DNA of 64,000 bases from Adiantum capillus-veneris (taxonomy: Eukaryota; Streptophyta; Polypodiopsida; Polypodiales; Pteridaceae), in contig CM043958.1 in the NCBI GenBank assembly GCA_014529385.2, positions 141,092,234 through 141,156,233 of the forward strand, in the 5' to 3' direction. The first letter of the stretch is position 1. Each line of letters starts with the position of its first letter. The notes beneath the pieces were generated by a model. It was not told the DNA's origin. It ran no database searches and worked only from the letters and a program-made list of their open reading frames with translations. Of this stretch, positions 46,980 to 59,650 are shown one piece after another. The position numbers were made by a program, and so were the translations under genes.

Positions 46980-48560
46980 CTACTACTGTAACACTCTAAC
47001 CTAAAACTCCTAACGTCTTGAAACAACCAAATTGCAAAGAATTAAAACCTAAGGAGCTAGCCCTAAGCAGCCAAACACAACCAGCCCAAAGCTCCTTCAC
47101 AAGGCCAACTTTGAGCATGCAAAGCAAGCGTTGATAACCCTAAGTAGGTAACCCTAAGTGGACTAAACAACCTAATCGCTTATCCTAAGCAAAATTACTA
47201 AAATGACTAAACTAATGCGACAATTTAACCGATTTAGAGGGGCCAAATAAAAATCCCTAAACCCTAAGTGACTAGCCCTAAACGGCCTGAAATAGACAAA
47301 TTGTGAAGAACTAGAACTTAAGCAGCTAACCCTAGGCGGTCTGAAACAGCACATTTGCTTATCCTAAGCAGCTAACCCTAAGTGGATTGAAACAGCTGAA
47401 TCGCTTACCCTAAGCGGCTAGCCCTAAGCGGATTACTACAATGGCTAAACTAATGCGACACTGAACCAATTTAGAGCAGCCAAAAAACCCTAAATTGGCT
47501 ACCTCTAAGCGGCTTGAAACAACCAAATAGTGAAGAACCAAAATCTAAGCAACTAGTCCTATAAGTGGCTAAACATGTCCAGTCATAAGTGCTTCACAAG
47601 GCCAGCTCTGTGCAGCCGACAAAGAAAACGTCGTTTTACCTAAGAAGCTAATCCTAAGCGGACTAAAACACCCCAGTTGCTTACACTAAGCGACTAGCCC
47701 TAAGTGCATTATTGAAATGGATAAACTAATGTAATAGTAAGACGATTTAGAGTAGTCAAATCAAAAGCTGCTAACCCTAAGCAGCCTAAAACGGCCAAAT
47801 TATGAAGAACTAGAATCTAAGTGGCTAGGGCTAGGCGACTAACCTTAACCGAACAGAAATAGTCCAACTGCTTATCCTAAGTGACTAACCCTAAGCGGAT
47901 TACTGAAATGGCTAAACTAGCACTAGACTGATTTAGAGTGGCCAAATCAAAAGCCTCTAATCCTAAGTGGCCTAAAATAGCCAAATTGCAAAGAACTAGA
48001 ACCTAAGTGGCTAGACCTAAGCAGCTAACCCTACACGGGACCGAAACTGTCCAACCACTTATCCTAAGCCGACTAAAATAGCCCACTCACTAGCCCTAAG
48101 CGAATAACCCTAAGCGGATTACTGAAATGGCTAAACTAATTCAATATTAAGCCGCGACCAAATCAAAAGTTGCTAACCCTAAGCGGCTAGCGGTAAGCAG
48201 CTTGAAACAAAAAAATTGCAAAGAACTAAAACCTAAGTGGGCTAGCTCTAAGCGACCAAACACTACAGTCCAAAATGACCGAACTGAAGATCCTGAAGAT
48301 CTCCTAAATCGGTTTAGAGCGTCTTTATACGACCAGCCCTAAGTGCCTTTACAAGGCCAACTACAAGCGATCCGCAAAGCAAATGCCACTTTACCCTAAG
48401 TGATATACGTAGTGCCAACTACTATTGGCTAAACTAAAAGCCGCTTTACCCTAAGCTATCTAATACGGACTACCAATTATTAGCAGCCAAACCAAAAGCC
48501 GCTAACCCTAATAATCTAACCTAAATGTATTAAGACGACCAAACCCTAATAATCAACCTA
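46980..48560. repeat. Long degenerate array rich in CCCTAAGCGGCTA, telomere-like motif inside
   Basis: About 1.6 kb is built from variants of CTAACCCTAAGCGG, GGATTACTGAAATGGCTAAAC and GAAACAGCCAAATTG phrases that recur roughly every 200-260 bp. The hexamer CCCTAA appears dozens of times but rarely in direct tandem, so this is not a simple interstitial telomere. The flanks carry AACCTAAATCTAAA phrases. Confidence 0.85.
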
Positions 48561-49560
48561 AACCTAACACTATAACCTAAATCTAAACCTACATCTCTAA
48601 CCATAATAACTTAATTTAAACGTATTAAGACGGCTTAACTTAGGAAGGTGATCAAATATAATTAAACCATAACGCTAAGATTTAGCTAAAACGTTTCAAG
48701 ACTAATATGCACAACACTGGCAACATGTCACAATTTAAAAGTATAGCATAAATTTTAAATAAAATTACATAAAACAAAAAAATGAATTATAAATTAATCT
48801 AAACCAAAATAACTCACTATTTTTTACTGTGTTTTAATTATCATATTTTATTATGTTTGTTTATGAATGATAATATTTAATCAAAATTTAAAAATAGTAA
48901 ATTTAATATATATATTTTTATTTTTTATTTTTTAATTTAAAAATTGTGTGTGTGTGTGCGTAGTGTTTTTTATTATGTGTAAATTTATGTGCATGTGTGC
49001 TATTATGTGTGTGTATGTGGTTGTATGCAAGAGAAGCAAAGGATAAGGCACTCACATGTAGCATTTGTGAGCACAAAACATTAGAGAGAATGCCGCCAAA
49101 TCTACACATACACACACACACACACACACACTATGTCACACACAAAAAAACAAGAAAATCCACCATCAATTTGTAAAAAAATCTTACCTTCTTGTTTTCG
49201 GGAAGTGTATGAGTGGATATCCCAAGCCCAACAAGCCCCACAGCAGCAGATCTGAAGCCAGTGAGCAAGAGGATATCAAGAGAGAGTTCAAAAAATGGGG
49301 CAAAAACGCAAAAGAGAACCCATGGTTTTGTTTTTGCAGGTGGCATCAGTACAAATGTCGGTATGGGCGTCGATATCAGTGCAGGTATGCGCGTCTGTAT
49401 TGATGTCAGTATCGACGTCGAAATTCAAAAAAAATATTTTATTTTAAATTGGGTCTCCGCCCAGTTTTAGCAATGCACCTTATGACATGATCATAAACAA
49501 TACTTATGCATCGTAGAAACCATGATTAGAAGCCAGCCTGAATCTGCTAGCATCGAGAAT
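48561..49560. other. AT-rich non-coding stretch with short (GT)n/(CA)n runs
   Basis: No gene is recognised. The piece at 49,345-49,420 repeats phrases of the type GTCGGTATGGGCGTCGATATCAGT; related phrases in inverted orientation occur at 45,880-45,930 (ACGCCTATACC, ATACCGACAC). The two could be the subterminal ends of one DNA element spanning 45.9-49.4 kb. Confidence 0.4.
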
Positions 49561-49567
49561 GCCAAAT

Positions 49568-49668
49568 GAACTCTAGCACGTACATGATCCTCAGTGCAAA
49601 TGTCCCAGTGAGGTAGACTAGAACTCTAGCACGTACATGATCCTCAGTGCAAATGTCCCAGTGAGGAG
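49568..49668. repeat. Direct duplication, 46-bp exact unit with 53-bp period
   Basis: GAACTCTAGCACGTACATGA and the following 26 bases occur at 49,568 and again at 49,621, separated by TAGACTA. Confidence 0.95.
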
Positions 49669-52011
49669 CCTACTAGGGACCCAACAAAGGGGAGATCCAA
49701 GAAAATAAAATCAGCAGCCCATGGAACGGCTCTCCCCCCGTGAGTATATAGTATATCCTCTAAACCGTGAAAGATGCACATGTACAGGGATCCATGTGGG
49801 ATTGTGGACTCTTGCCTGAAGTCTGCAGTAATTGCAATGTAGTCCCCCATTATGGCCATGAACTGTGTGTCAATGGTACTAGAGATGTTATGTAATGGAG
49901 ACTCCACAAGATTTAAAAAAAGAGATAGTCTTCCTAGCCATGACCGTGCCAGAAGACACTGGAGCATCACAATGAGATAAAATAAGCCATGTATGAAGCA
50001 TATTTTAGGAAAGCATTAACAAACTTTCATAAGTCATTGTGTCTACCTCCTTCTCTACGGTCGTGTCCAGAAATGTTTCCTTGTCCTTGTGAGAGTTATG
50101 TGCATCTTAAACAAAACATTTCAAATCAAAATACTACTAGCTTATGATTGTTTGGTATGCCCAAGCGTGAAACATACCTCCATGTCTCTCCTCTTGTCGC
50201 TGGTGGATTTTGCATCACATCATCCCTCAACATCATCTCATGTAGCTCTCTTTCACGACCAAGAACAGTAACTTTTTCCATATCTATCCACCATGGAGAA
50301 TTGTCAATCTCCCATGGGCTCAATGTGCACATACTAGAGAGGTACATGCATGTGTCTTGAGCAGCCATCTGAGTCCACTGTCTTGCCAAAAAGGGCATGG
50401 CAGGTAATACATTCTTAGGTACCAAAAACATAAAGAATTTAGAATGAACAACAAAAAAGCTACATGAAGCTAATCACACAGACATAACAAATGAATAAAA
50501 TTGAAATTAATAAATTGTTCACCTGAAAGTCAAACATTGTGCTGCCATTCATAATGTATCTACCTTCTTCAATGCCCGCTTCTCCACATCCTTCATCTTT
50601 GATCCAAGAGACACTTCAGTTGGAAACAAAAAAAAGGCCTAGCTTCAAATTTTATCTCCTCAAAATAGAATGTAAGGGTAGAGTCATGTGGCAAAGGCAT
50701 ACCTCCACCGTGAACATTTATAAGATCTGACACAATCTAAAATGACCTTTCAAAGACTCGTGCCAAAAAACCCTCTCTGCAAATCCACCAACAATCCCAA
50801 AAGAGTGAGAGAAACAATAAGACACCACAACATATTCAAGATTAATTATCCAAGATACTCTTACATGTGAAAGATGTGATCTCCTTTCTTAAGACCATAT
50901 GCTTGTTTTGAACAGGGGCATCTTGGAGCTCTATTAAGTTCAACTTCTCCAATGTAGCCCATCTATCATTACCCCATTTTAGAGACATAGCCCTTGCCAG
51001 CCAATCCGTCCCAAGGTTGGGATCCACAATGTTAAGTAATTGCGATATAAGTATGAAAATGACAATTACTCTGATTATGTATTGTACCATTTTCCACAAA
51101 CAAAGAATAGATGAAAACAAATAAAGTACCTTCCCAATACGATCTTGATATTTGTGTGCAATCTCTTGATGAATTCTCTTCTCTTCTTTTTGAAGTCTTA
51201 GTCTGACAAACCATGCTTCACATTCGACATTCTCTTCTCTTTCTCTTTTGTCATTTGAATCTAAAATCCAAAATAAGCTTAATTATATTATTAATCACGC
51301 ATGCTAATGTCAAAGAAAAGCATGTAGTTTGATACAAACATCATAGACCCATATGCCAAGGTAACGTCGAGTGAGCAGATACCAAGGTTCGCAACCTTTG
51401 ACATACTTTTTTCGTACGACGGCAATAAGATTTTGATCCTTTTCAGTAAACCCTTTAAGTACATCACATGATCCATCACACAAATGTGTGGTATTAACAA
51501 TCTCATCACGAAGATGAGTGGCAAGGAGAGCATGAGTATTCATGTTGCATTAATATGTTATGTTAGCATTCAAACATACAATAACTTAAATATTTAAATA
51601 TTAGAAAAGCTTGCACAATCAAAACAATTACAAGTTCATTCTTTGCAAACTGCTTAGAAATGCAATCTCAAGCACTTTGGTATGATCTATCATAGTGCAC
51701 AAAACACGACAATGTTTCTCCTTTGATGCGGAAAACCTTTCTTTAATTGGCTTTGTCCATGCCGCAATACAATGATTCCCTTTCCAAACATAGAACATGT
51801 GATTGATAAGATCTTAAAACTTTGGTTTCTTTTTCAATTCACATTCACATTCATCATTGATCTCATTGACATAGCCTATCTGCGCTATATGTGATGTAGT
51901 AAGTGAAAGATCACTTTTTGAACATAGCCTTGGTAGTGGCTGCCAAAAATGCCCACATAAAAGACATTTTGTGTACTTACTTGGGTGTGACATCAGCTGT
52001 GGGACTACCAT
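49644..52011 (-). other. Scattered coding-looking segments, unrecognised (possibly an old multi-exon gene or transposase)
   Basis: Several minus-strand frames have protein-like composition: 52,011-51,814 (CLLCGHFWQPLPRLCSKSD), 51,543-51,310 (KKYVKGCEPWYLLTRRYLG), 51,088-50,842 (WGNDRWATLEKLNLIELQD) and 50,400-50,180 (SPWWIDMEKVTVLGRERELH). The last ends at a good splice donor (GGAG, then GTATGTTT). I cannot place these in a family or join them with confidence. They could be exons of an unknown gene or decayed transposon protein. Confidence 0.3.
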
Positions 52012-52322
52012 GTGGAGCTCTTAGTGAAAATCTTAACAATCCATGATCAAACCACTTGGCAGCGCAATAAAAAATCAAATCAGTAGTGTCAAACAGCAAC
52101 TCAAAATTCCAAGCTTGCAACTATAGCAACGAGCGTGCGCGTCGACGTGCCCTACTTGCAGTAGTGAACATACCTAGTTCTTGACTGGCTCATTGCTGTT
52201 GTTTTCCCTCTGTTGAACGACTTCTCATCCCCTCTTGCAAGCCCTTTGTAGAGATTAACTAAACGTTTTTGAGATTATATTTCAACTTAAGTTTTAAAAC
52301 TATTTTTTGTGACAATAAAAGA

Positions 52323-52645
52323 TAGGGAAAACTACCAAAATACCCCTCATTTGTGGAAATTCCCAAAATACCCCTCAAATTTCTCAAATTCTAAAAATAC
52401 CCGCCATATTTTGTCATAAATTCCCAAAACTCCCTTCAAATTTTCCAAAATTCCCAAAATACCGTTGTGAGAGTAAATTTTTCCAAAAATAAAAGTTTTT
52501 GTATCTTTTCATAAGAAGAGTGATTGCCTATCATAGAAGATGCTAAAACTAAAATTTGAGTTGGTTAAGAAGGATTGAAATTTGAGGGGTATTTTGAGAG
52601 GAATTTTTGCAATTAGAGGGGTGTTTTATTAATTTTTTCTAAAAC
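52323..52645. mobile_element. MITE-like element with long imperfect inverted ends
   Basis: The left end GGGAAAACTACCAAAATACC, with repeats of CCCAAAATACCCCTCAAATT, is mirrored at the right by AAATTTGAGGGGTATTTTG and GAGGGGTGTTTTATTAATTT. There is no coding capacity. The repeated CAAAATACCCCT motif on one side and AGGGGTATTTTG on the other is typical of plant foldback MITEs. Confidence 0.7.
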
Positions 52646-52970
52646 ATAAGTAAGTTGATTTGAAATTAAAAACGGCCAGCTCAAACGTGACGGGAAAAAA
52701 ACAAATTTTACATGATTGATAGGAATGGTTCTTGAATGTGCGACGGCTGCAACGTCTCCACCATCACACTCTACAACTAAATCAATCATTTACTTTGGTC
52801 TTCTTTCTTTGCGAATTAGTGTTATTTTCTTTACTACCTTGCATCGTAATCCAACTATCTCACACTTCTTGAACTGTGATCCAATCGCTCCAACTTCCAT
52901 TGAAATAGTTTTATGTAATGGCTAGGCATATCACTATCTATGGACCACACGGTGGCCAAAAGCTTGTTTC

Positions 52971-53309
52971 ATGTTTGAAGGTAGCACATTTGCCCTACCT
53001 GTAGCCTCTACAAGACAACATTTTGAATTAACTATTGCCTTTAATTTTCATCCTTTAACTTTAAGTGGAGACCACGTAAAAATGGAATCAATTGAAAATT
53101 CTCATCATGATGAGGTTTTCCTTCTAAATCACGACCATTGTCAATTCTTAAAGGTTTGCATTGCTACAAATCAGACTTCTGCACATGGCAGTAGAATCAA
53201 GTCTACACTAGTAATAGTCAATTTGGAATTTGATGAGTATGGAAGCATGGTTCTTCAAGCGTACTCGAAATCATACGTTCAATGCCTGTGCAGAGAAACC
53301 TATACCTAG
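52971..53309 (+). other. Open frame of 112 codons, unrecognised
   Basis: It starts MFEGSTFALPVASTRQHFEL and is open to 53,309. Its composition is not obviously biased, but no domain is recognised and no neighbouring exon is evident. It may be chance. Confidence 0.2.
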
Positions 53310-53828
53310 CACTAAAACAAGCAAAACATATCATCCAAGTTCAAGAGCTACCTGTGCATTATGATGGGTATGTTGCGTTTGAGTTGCCACCTTTTGGGTG
53401 ACGCTAGTGGAATGATAGGGATGGAGCAAAGACATGATAGTCACATATGGATAGATGTCACATGTAGTAGTGACACTTTCCCTGACATTGTTCGGTTCAG
53501 TCCATGCTTAGGTCACTTATGTTGTCATAACATTGATTGTCCATAATATCTAAGGACTAGATTATATAATCAGGTTCATTGGCATGTGTGGGATTTTTCT
53601 GCACGTTTCGAAGCAAGGACCTTGCCTAGCACTGTGTGTGAGTCACAGATGGCTCCAAGCACGCAACTAGCCTAAAATAGTAAGCTCAAAGATGGCGATG
53701 GTGTGTCACCACCGCTCTATGCTTGCTGTCGGGGAGGACTCCTCGCGGCGAAGAAGAAGGAGCCGTCGCTGCACCGTGCTCAACCGCTTCGTCGTCATCG
53801 TGCCGTTGTCGCAATGCTCGATCACACA

Positions 53829-53829
53829 C

Positions 53830-53899
<70 letters not shown>
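53829..53899. repeat. (CT)n microsatellite, about 70 bp
   Basis: It is a pure CT tract followed by a short (CA)n run. Confidence 0.95.
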
Positions 53900-53901
<2 letters not shown>

Positions 53902-53999
53902 GCATACACACACACACAAGGAGATGAAGAAGAAGAGGATGGAGATGGAGCAAGAGCACTCTTCAATTGCACAAATGACTTTTATATGAGCTTGCCCCA

Positions 54000-55070
54000 T
54001 TCACACTTAGGTGCCCATATTTAGCCAACTAACCCTTGATTGTTCCTATTAGAGTGCGCCTCTCATCGGCGATCACTCTTACCCTTTTCCTATTGGCCAA
54101 CAAGCCCGGCCCATGACTACTAGAAGTGACGCCAGTGGTTAACATGCCCCCCTTCCTGATGTAGATTCCGTCCTCGAAATATAACATCGTAGCATTGGGA
54201 TCCACGATAAAAGTACCTGTGTCAGAAAAAAAACAACATTGTGAAATCTCAAAGGCAGCATGTACAGGTGTGCAATAAGTGAGATACATACATGATATTC
54301 TAGGAAATGCAAAAAAGAATTGATGAATTGTAGCATTGCCAACTAGAACAAGTGTAGTACCTGAAGAAAATGCAATTGAGTTAGGGTCTATTAGGTCGAT
54401 CTAAGAGAAGTACACAAGAGCTAGGGCTAAAGTAAGTACTAGATTGACCAATGTTAATTAAAAAATGTCGACTAAAGAGTAGTTAACCCTAGGAATGCTC
54501 GTCGGGGTCTAAGGACTAGTGGTCTTGTCACTTATACCACTTAAGTGTGATCCACATAAAATACAAGGAATTTTGTGCTATTTGATTTCTCTTTTCTTTT
54601 TCTCCTTTTTTTTGTTTTCTTTTTGTTGTTGTCATAGTTTCTACAAGTAGCTGGGGCACTCGAGGTCTCAAATACCAGATTCAGCATAAACTAGCCGAGA
54701 GACTCGAGGTCTCAAATACCATCTTAACACATGGGCTTCCATAACACAAGTCACACTTGAGTGGAATAAACTACAGAGAACTATATCCTTATAGCCTAAA
54801 ACATTACTAAAGTTACTACAATTAATAGACTATTTAGGAATTAAAGTCAACAATTAAGTGGCTTAGTTTAGCCTAAGGTCCTGATACCTAGTTAAAGCCA
54901 ACTAATAGACCAAACTCAAAGAGAAAAACAAGGTACTAGAAGTTTGAAAAAATTATAGCATCTAAATTGGCAATGTCACAACTTCATAAATTTTATGCAT
55001 TGTTAGAATTCAAATGACAAGATGCAAACATTTAAATATGGAAGCATAGATAAAAGGAAGTAGTACACCT
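54000..55070. other. Non-coding stretch
   Basis: The only repeat seen is ACTCGAGGTCTCAAATACCA, present twice (about 54,658 and 54,700). A minus-strand frame at 54,289-54,029 (DPNATMLYFEDGIYIRKGG) is unrecognised. Confidence 0.4.
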
Positions 55071-55074
55071 GATT

Positions 55075-55437
55075 TAATGGAGAACATCCGTTGTAACATG
55101 TAAACATCCATTGTCGTTGTCCTTCAAACGCATCCTTATGTAGTCACAAACTGCACAATAGTCACCACCAAACATCCACCCTCCAGAGGCACATCAGTGG
55201 GAAAAGGTACCAATACTTATTGAGCACAATCATAAAAACATAAGGAACCCTAACCTAATGGAGAACATCCGTTGTAACATGTAAACATCCATTGTCGTTG
55301 TCCTTCAAACGCATCCTTATGTAGTCACACACTGCACAATAGTCACCACCAAACATCCACCTTCCAGAGGCACATCAGTGGGAAAAGGTACCAACACTTA
55401 TTGAACACAATTAAAAAACATAAGGAACCCTAACCTA
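55075..55437. repeat. Tandem duplication, 181-bp unit, two copies
   Basis: TAATGGAGAACATCCGTTGT at 55,075 recurs at 55,256, and the units match almost throughout (changes include CACAAACTG against CACACACTG). Confidence 0.95.
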
Positions 55438-55513
55438 ATTATTTGCACTCCCCCTAGAGAGTCAAGGGAATAGGATATTGTAGAGATTGGGGGGGAATCC
55501 TAAGGCTAAACGC

Positions 55514-55870
55514 CTATCCTCGTCGACAAAAACAGTCATCATTCGTGAGACCATATGTGCCATCCGTGTAATCATGTAAATCTTCTTCTTCATCAGAGGC
55601 ACCAGTGTTTACTAAGAAGGTCACTAGACGCCTAAAGTCATCTTGGTCAAAAGGGTAGGCTTGTGCAATGGGAGAAACGCTCTCTACTAAGTATGGATCA
55701 GTCGTGGTAAAGAGACGTATCAACCATTCTAACTCCTCGAAATTCCTCTCATATGCTAGCGTACCTACCAAATCCCATTCACAGGCAAGCATCGGAAAGA
55801 CCATGTGAAACACTTGTGAGAAGTAACTCTCACCCAAGGCAGGAGTGGATGACTCTAGCGTACTAGCCAT
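55514..55870 (-). CDS. Hypothetical acidic protein of 118 residues
   Basis: The start is taken at the ATG at 55,870 (MASTLESSTPALGESYFSQV). The product is acidic (RLVTFLVNTGASDEEEDLHD) and ends TNDDCFCRRG. It contains no recognised domain. Composition is protein-like and the frame is clean, but no intron or neighbour supports it, so it could be a real small gene, an exon or part of a transposon. Confidence 0.3.
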   Translation of the reverse strand: MASTLESSTPALGESYFSQVFHMVFPMLACEWDLVGTLAYERNFEELEWLIRLFTTTDPYLVESVSPIAQAYPFDQDDFRRLVTFLVNTGASDEEEDLHDYTDGTYGLTNDDCFCRRG

Positions 55871-56388
55871 ATCTGTACACACAGATAGATGATGCTTAGA
55901 GTGCAAATATTACAAGGGTCGTGTTCTTGTGCATAATGTGTTTTTATGATTTTGCGTTATGTATAGAACTTGTAAGTTTCCACATTATTGTTTGGTGGCT
56001 CTTCCTCTTTCACTTTTTTATCTTGTTTTTGTGAGTATAAGGCTTTATATATACATTCCTTAGGATTGGAGATTGAGAGGTCAGGGAAGAAGGTTGAGAG
56101 GGAAGCAAGTGAATGATGGATGTCAGAAAACGCTCCCCCCTTCCTTGGGTAGATCATACATTTGGAATGATGTCATGACCTTTTAAAACCAATTGTTCCA
56201 AGTTGTTATGAATGAAGGCTTTAAGCAATAGTTTTCGACCGCCCTATTTGTTTCATCTAGTTGCAAGGGTAGTAAGGTACTCTGCCATGATTTTATTTGC
56301 AACGTTGTTATAGGTGGTGAACTTACAACGGGAGGTGCAAACTCTTCCTTGTTTGTATGGATATGTACAATGGTGGGTAGAGTTTGTG

Positions 56389-56886
56389 TCAAGCTCCTGA
56401 GCTAGGTGGAACAAATTGTTCTTTCTTCGGTACCCAAACTAGCTCTGGAGCGAGTGTGTAGCATTCCGTGATTTTTTCCTTTCTGCGATCTTGAATTTGT
56501 TTTGGAGCCACAGGATTGGGCTCACATGAGCCAGCTGACAAGTAAGAGCACAATTTATGTTTTGGCGCCCAAATTTGATCATTTCCTTCATAGTAGCCTT
56601 GGACTTCCAATAGTTTTTTAGGAATCCAACACAACGTTTCTTTACATTTCTTGGGGCGAGTGGGACGTCTCTTACCAGGCTCCTATCTTTTAGCACTAGC
56701 TATGGTCCCTAAAGAAGATTTAGGGACCCACTTGTATGTTTTCTTTGTTATATTGGGATGGGTCTTGTGTGTCTCAGACTTTATTTCAACTACATCAGTT
56801 GAAGCTCTAGAGAGTTGGGCTATGGGGACATATGGTTCAACCTCTTGGACATGCAATGCTTTGGGTTTTATTTTCTTAAGAAGCAA
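56389..56886 (-). pseudogene. Open segment with a repeated W-x-P-K motif, possible retroelement fragment
   Basis: One minus-strand frame, with a single stop after ASAKR, reads YKWVPKSSL, LCWIPKKLL, QIWAPKHKL and LVWVPKKEQ at intervals of about 30-35 residues. Single WVPK motifs occur in the linker of some plant retrotransposon polyproteins, but a series is unusual. I do not recognise a domain, and no RT or integrase lies beside it. Confidence 0.4.
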
Positions 56887-57679
56887 TATCTCAGGGACTA
56901 TGGCTTGAGTGGCAAGGCTAAGAGTTGGTTTCCGCGTTGAGACACCCCCTGTCCCCCAATCAATAGTGCATTTGGTGGCTCAATAAATCCGTATGCCCAA
57001 GTCATAGCTATGGCGTACTCCAAAACGGGATCTATCTTCGCTTAAGATTATGAAGAATTGTTCCAAATAAAGAGGTACATTTCCCGTTCAAGTATGAGGA
57101 CCAAGATAACTATAGCGTTCAGAGCATAAATAGAAGCTATGATGATTTTTTGGTGAGATAAAAAGAGCTATGGATTTTAGGGTATGAGATCTTTGTTCTA
57201 ATGACAAGAGAGAGTAATTATGGTAATAAAAGATTGATTGGGAGTGAACTATGGCAGTTTGGCTTAAGGGAAAGCGAGAGATATGGTGGTTCGGCTTGAG
57301 GGAGAGCGAGAGTTAGAAATTTTGTATGGCTGATAGACTATGGAACTTGAAGAGATCATCTCTCAACCTTTCCCTCCGAGACCCCTTTCTAAAAGAGCTT
57401 CCCCTCCATTTGCTTTAGTATCCTCTTTATTAATAAAAAAACAACCTTTCTATTTTTGTCTTTGTTTTGCACTAGCAATGTCGCTATTTCTTGCATAGGA
57501 CTTGTTTCTTGATGACATGGCAGTGAGGAGAACAACTCGCATCAATTCTGACGCCGATGGTGTCGAATGCCAGCACCCTAGGCTACTGGTCGCTTTTTGT
57601 TTCATAGTGGATCTTGCATCATATACATAAATATGGGAATCAAGTTTAACCCTAAACCACGTATGCAAATTGATGATTT

Positions 57680-58230
57680 AAATCATATACATAAATCATG
57701 TATCGTAAACCATGTACGCAAATGCTAATCTAGACATATACCAAAAAAATGAAAAAAATGTAAAATTAAATCTAAATTTAAATCTACAACTTAAATGCAA
57801 ATTTGAAACGATTTATTTAATTTTAAATTGCACTTACAAAAAGTTAAAACTAAACTTAACCTTAAATCCATTAACTTAAACCTAAACATAAATTGAAACT
57901 TAAAAATTAAATCTAAACTTAAAATCAACTTAAAGTTAAACGCACTTGAAACATAGAAATTAAACTTAAACACATAAAACTAAACATAAACCCTATAAAC
58001 TAAACTTAAATCAAACACAAAATTCTTAATTTATACTTGAATCATAAAGTAAACTCTAAATTTATACCAATTAAATTTTAAAATAGATTCAAAACCTAAA
58101 TTTAAAAATCAAAAATTATATGTAGCAAAAAATGAAAAATTTTACAAATTTAAAGAACTTTTTAAAACACTTCAAATCTAAATTAATTTCACTAATCTAA
58201 TATTAAATTAAGAAAAAATATTTTTTACTT
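57680..58230. repeat. AT-rich degenerate repeats of AACTTAAACCTAAA type
   Basis: Many variants of TTAAACCTAAA and AACTTAAA fill the stretch. It resembles in style the CACTA leader at 4,010-4,440. No gene is seen. Confidence 0.6.
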
Positions 58231-58416
58231 TTCTTTTATTTTACGTGTAGATACATGCATGCTTTTGTATATATGTATGTATGCAAATCTACCCAATGTA
58301 TGTGTAAATTTGTTATGTGTGTGTGTGTGTGTGTCTGATATGTATGTGTGTGTGTGTGTGTGTGTGCATGGATACGTCTGCCTTTAAGTTCATGTTGTGC
58401 ACATAATATACCACAA

Positions 58417-58465
<49 letters not shown>

Positions 58466-58879
58466 TAGCAAAGATTTGGAGAGACAACGGTGCTTCTTAT
58501 CATAAATATCTCAAAATAAGAATGCCCGAGGTTTTAAATTTTTTCCACTTTGTCATTATTAGTGTCAATTTATGGATTATTTTTATAGTCAATGTTTGTG
58601 ATGCTAATAACCTTGAACAAGGTCCTAAAAAGCATTGTCCTCTTAGTGTCACAATCTAAAAGAGCCCGTAGTAGTTGTGATCAACATTACAGAGCAAAAG
58701 TTGAAAATTCAATGTTGAAGCTATCATATCCGCTTTCTCATAAAAAAGCACATCATCATTTTTATGAGATGAAGACTTATATTCAATCATAGTCATCATC
58801 CTTGCAACATACTTCCTTATTCTTTGTGGCTTCCTTAGATGTTCCTATCGAGGTTCCTGCTTTGGCCTTTCCTGGATCC

Positions 58880-59649
<770 letters not shown>

Positions 59650-59650
<1 letters not shown>

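Noticed and set aside
46980-48560. Interstitial telomere
   Set aside because: CCCTAA is frequent but not in tandem. It is embedded in longer phrases with GCGG and GGCTA, so it is a different repeat.
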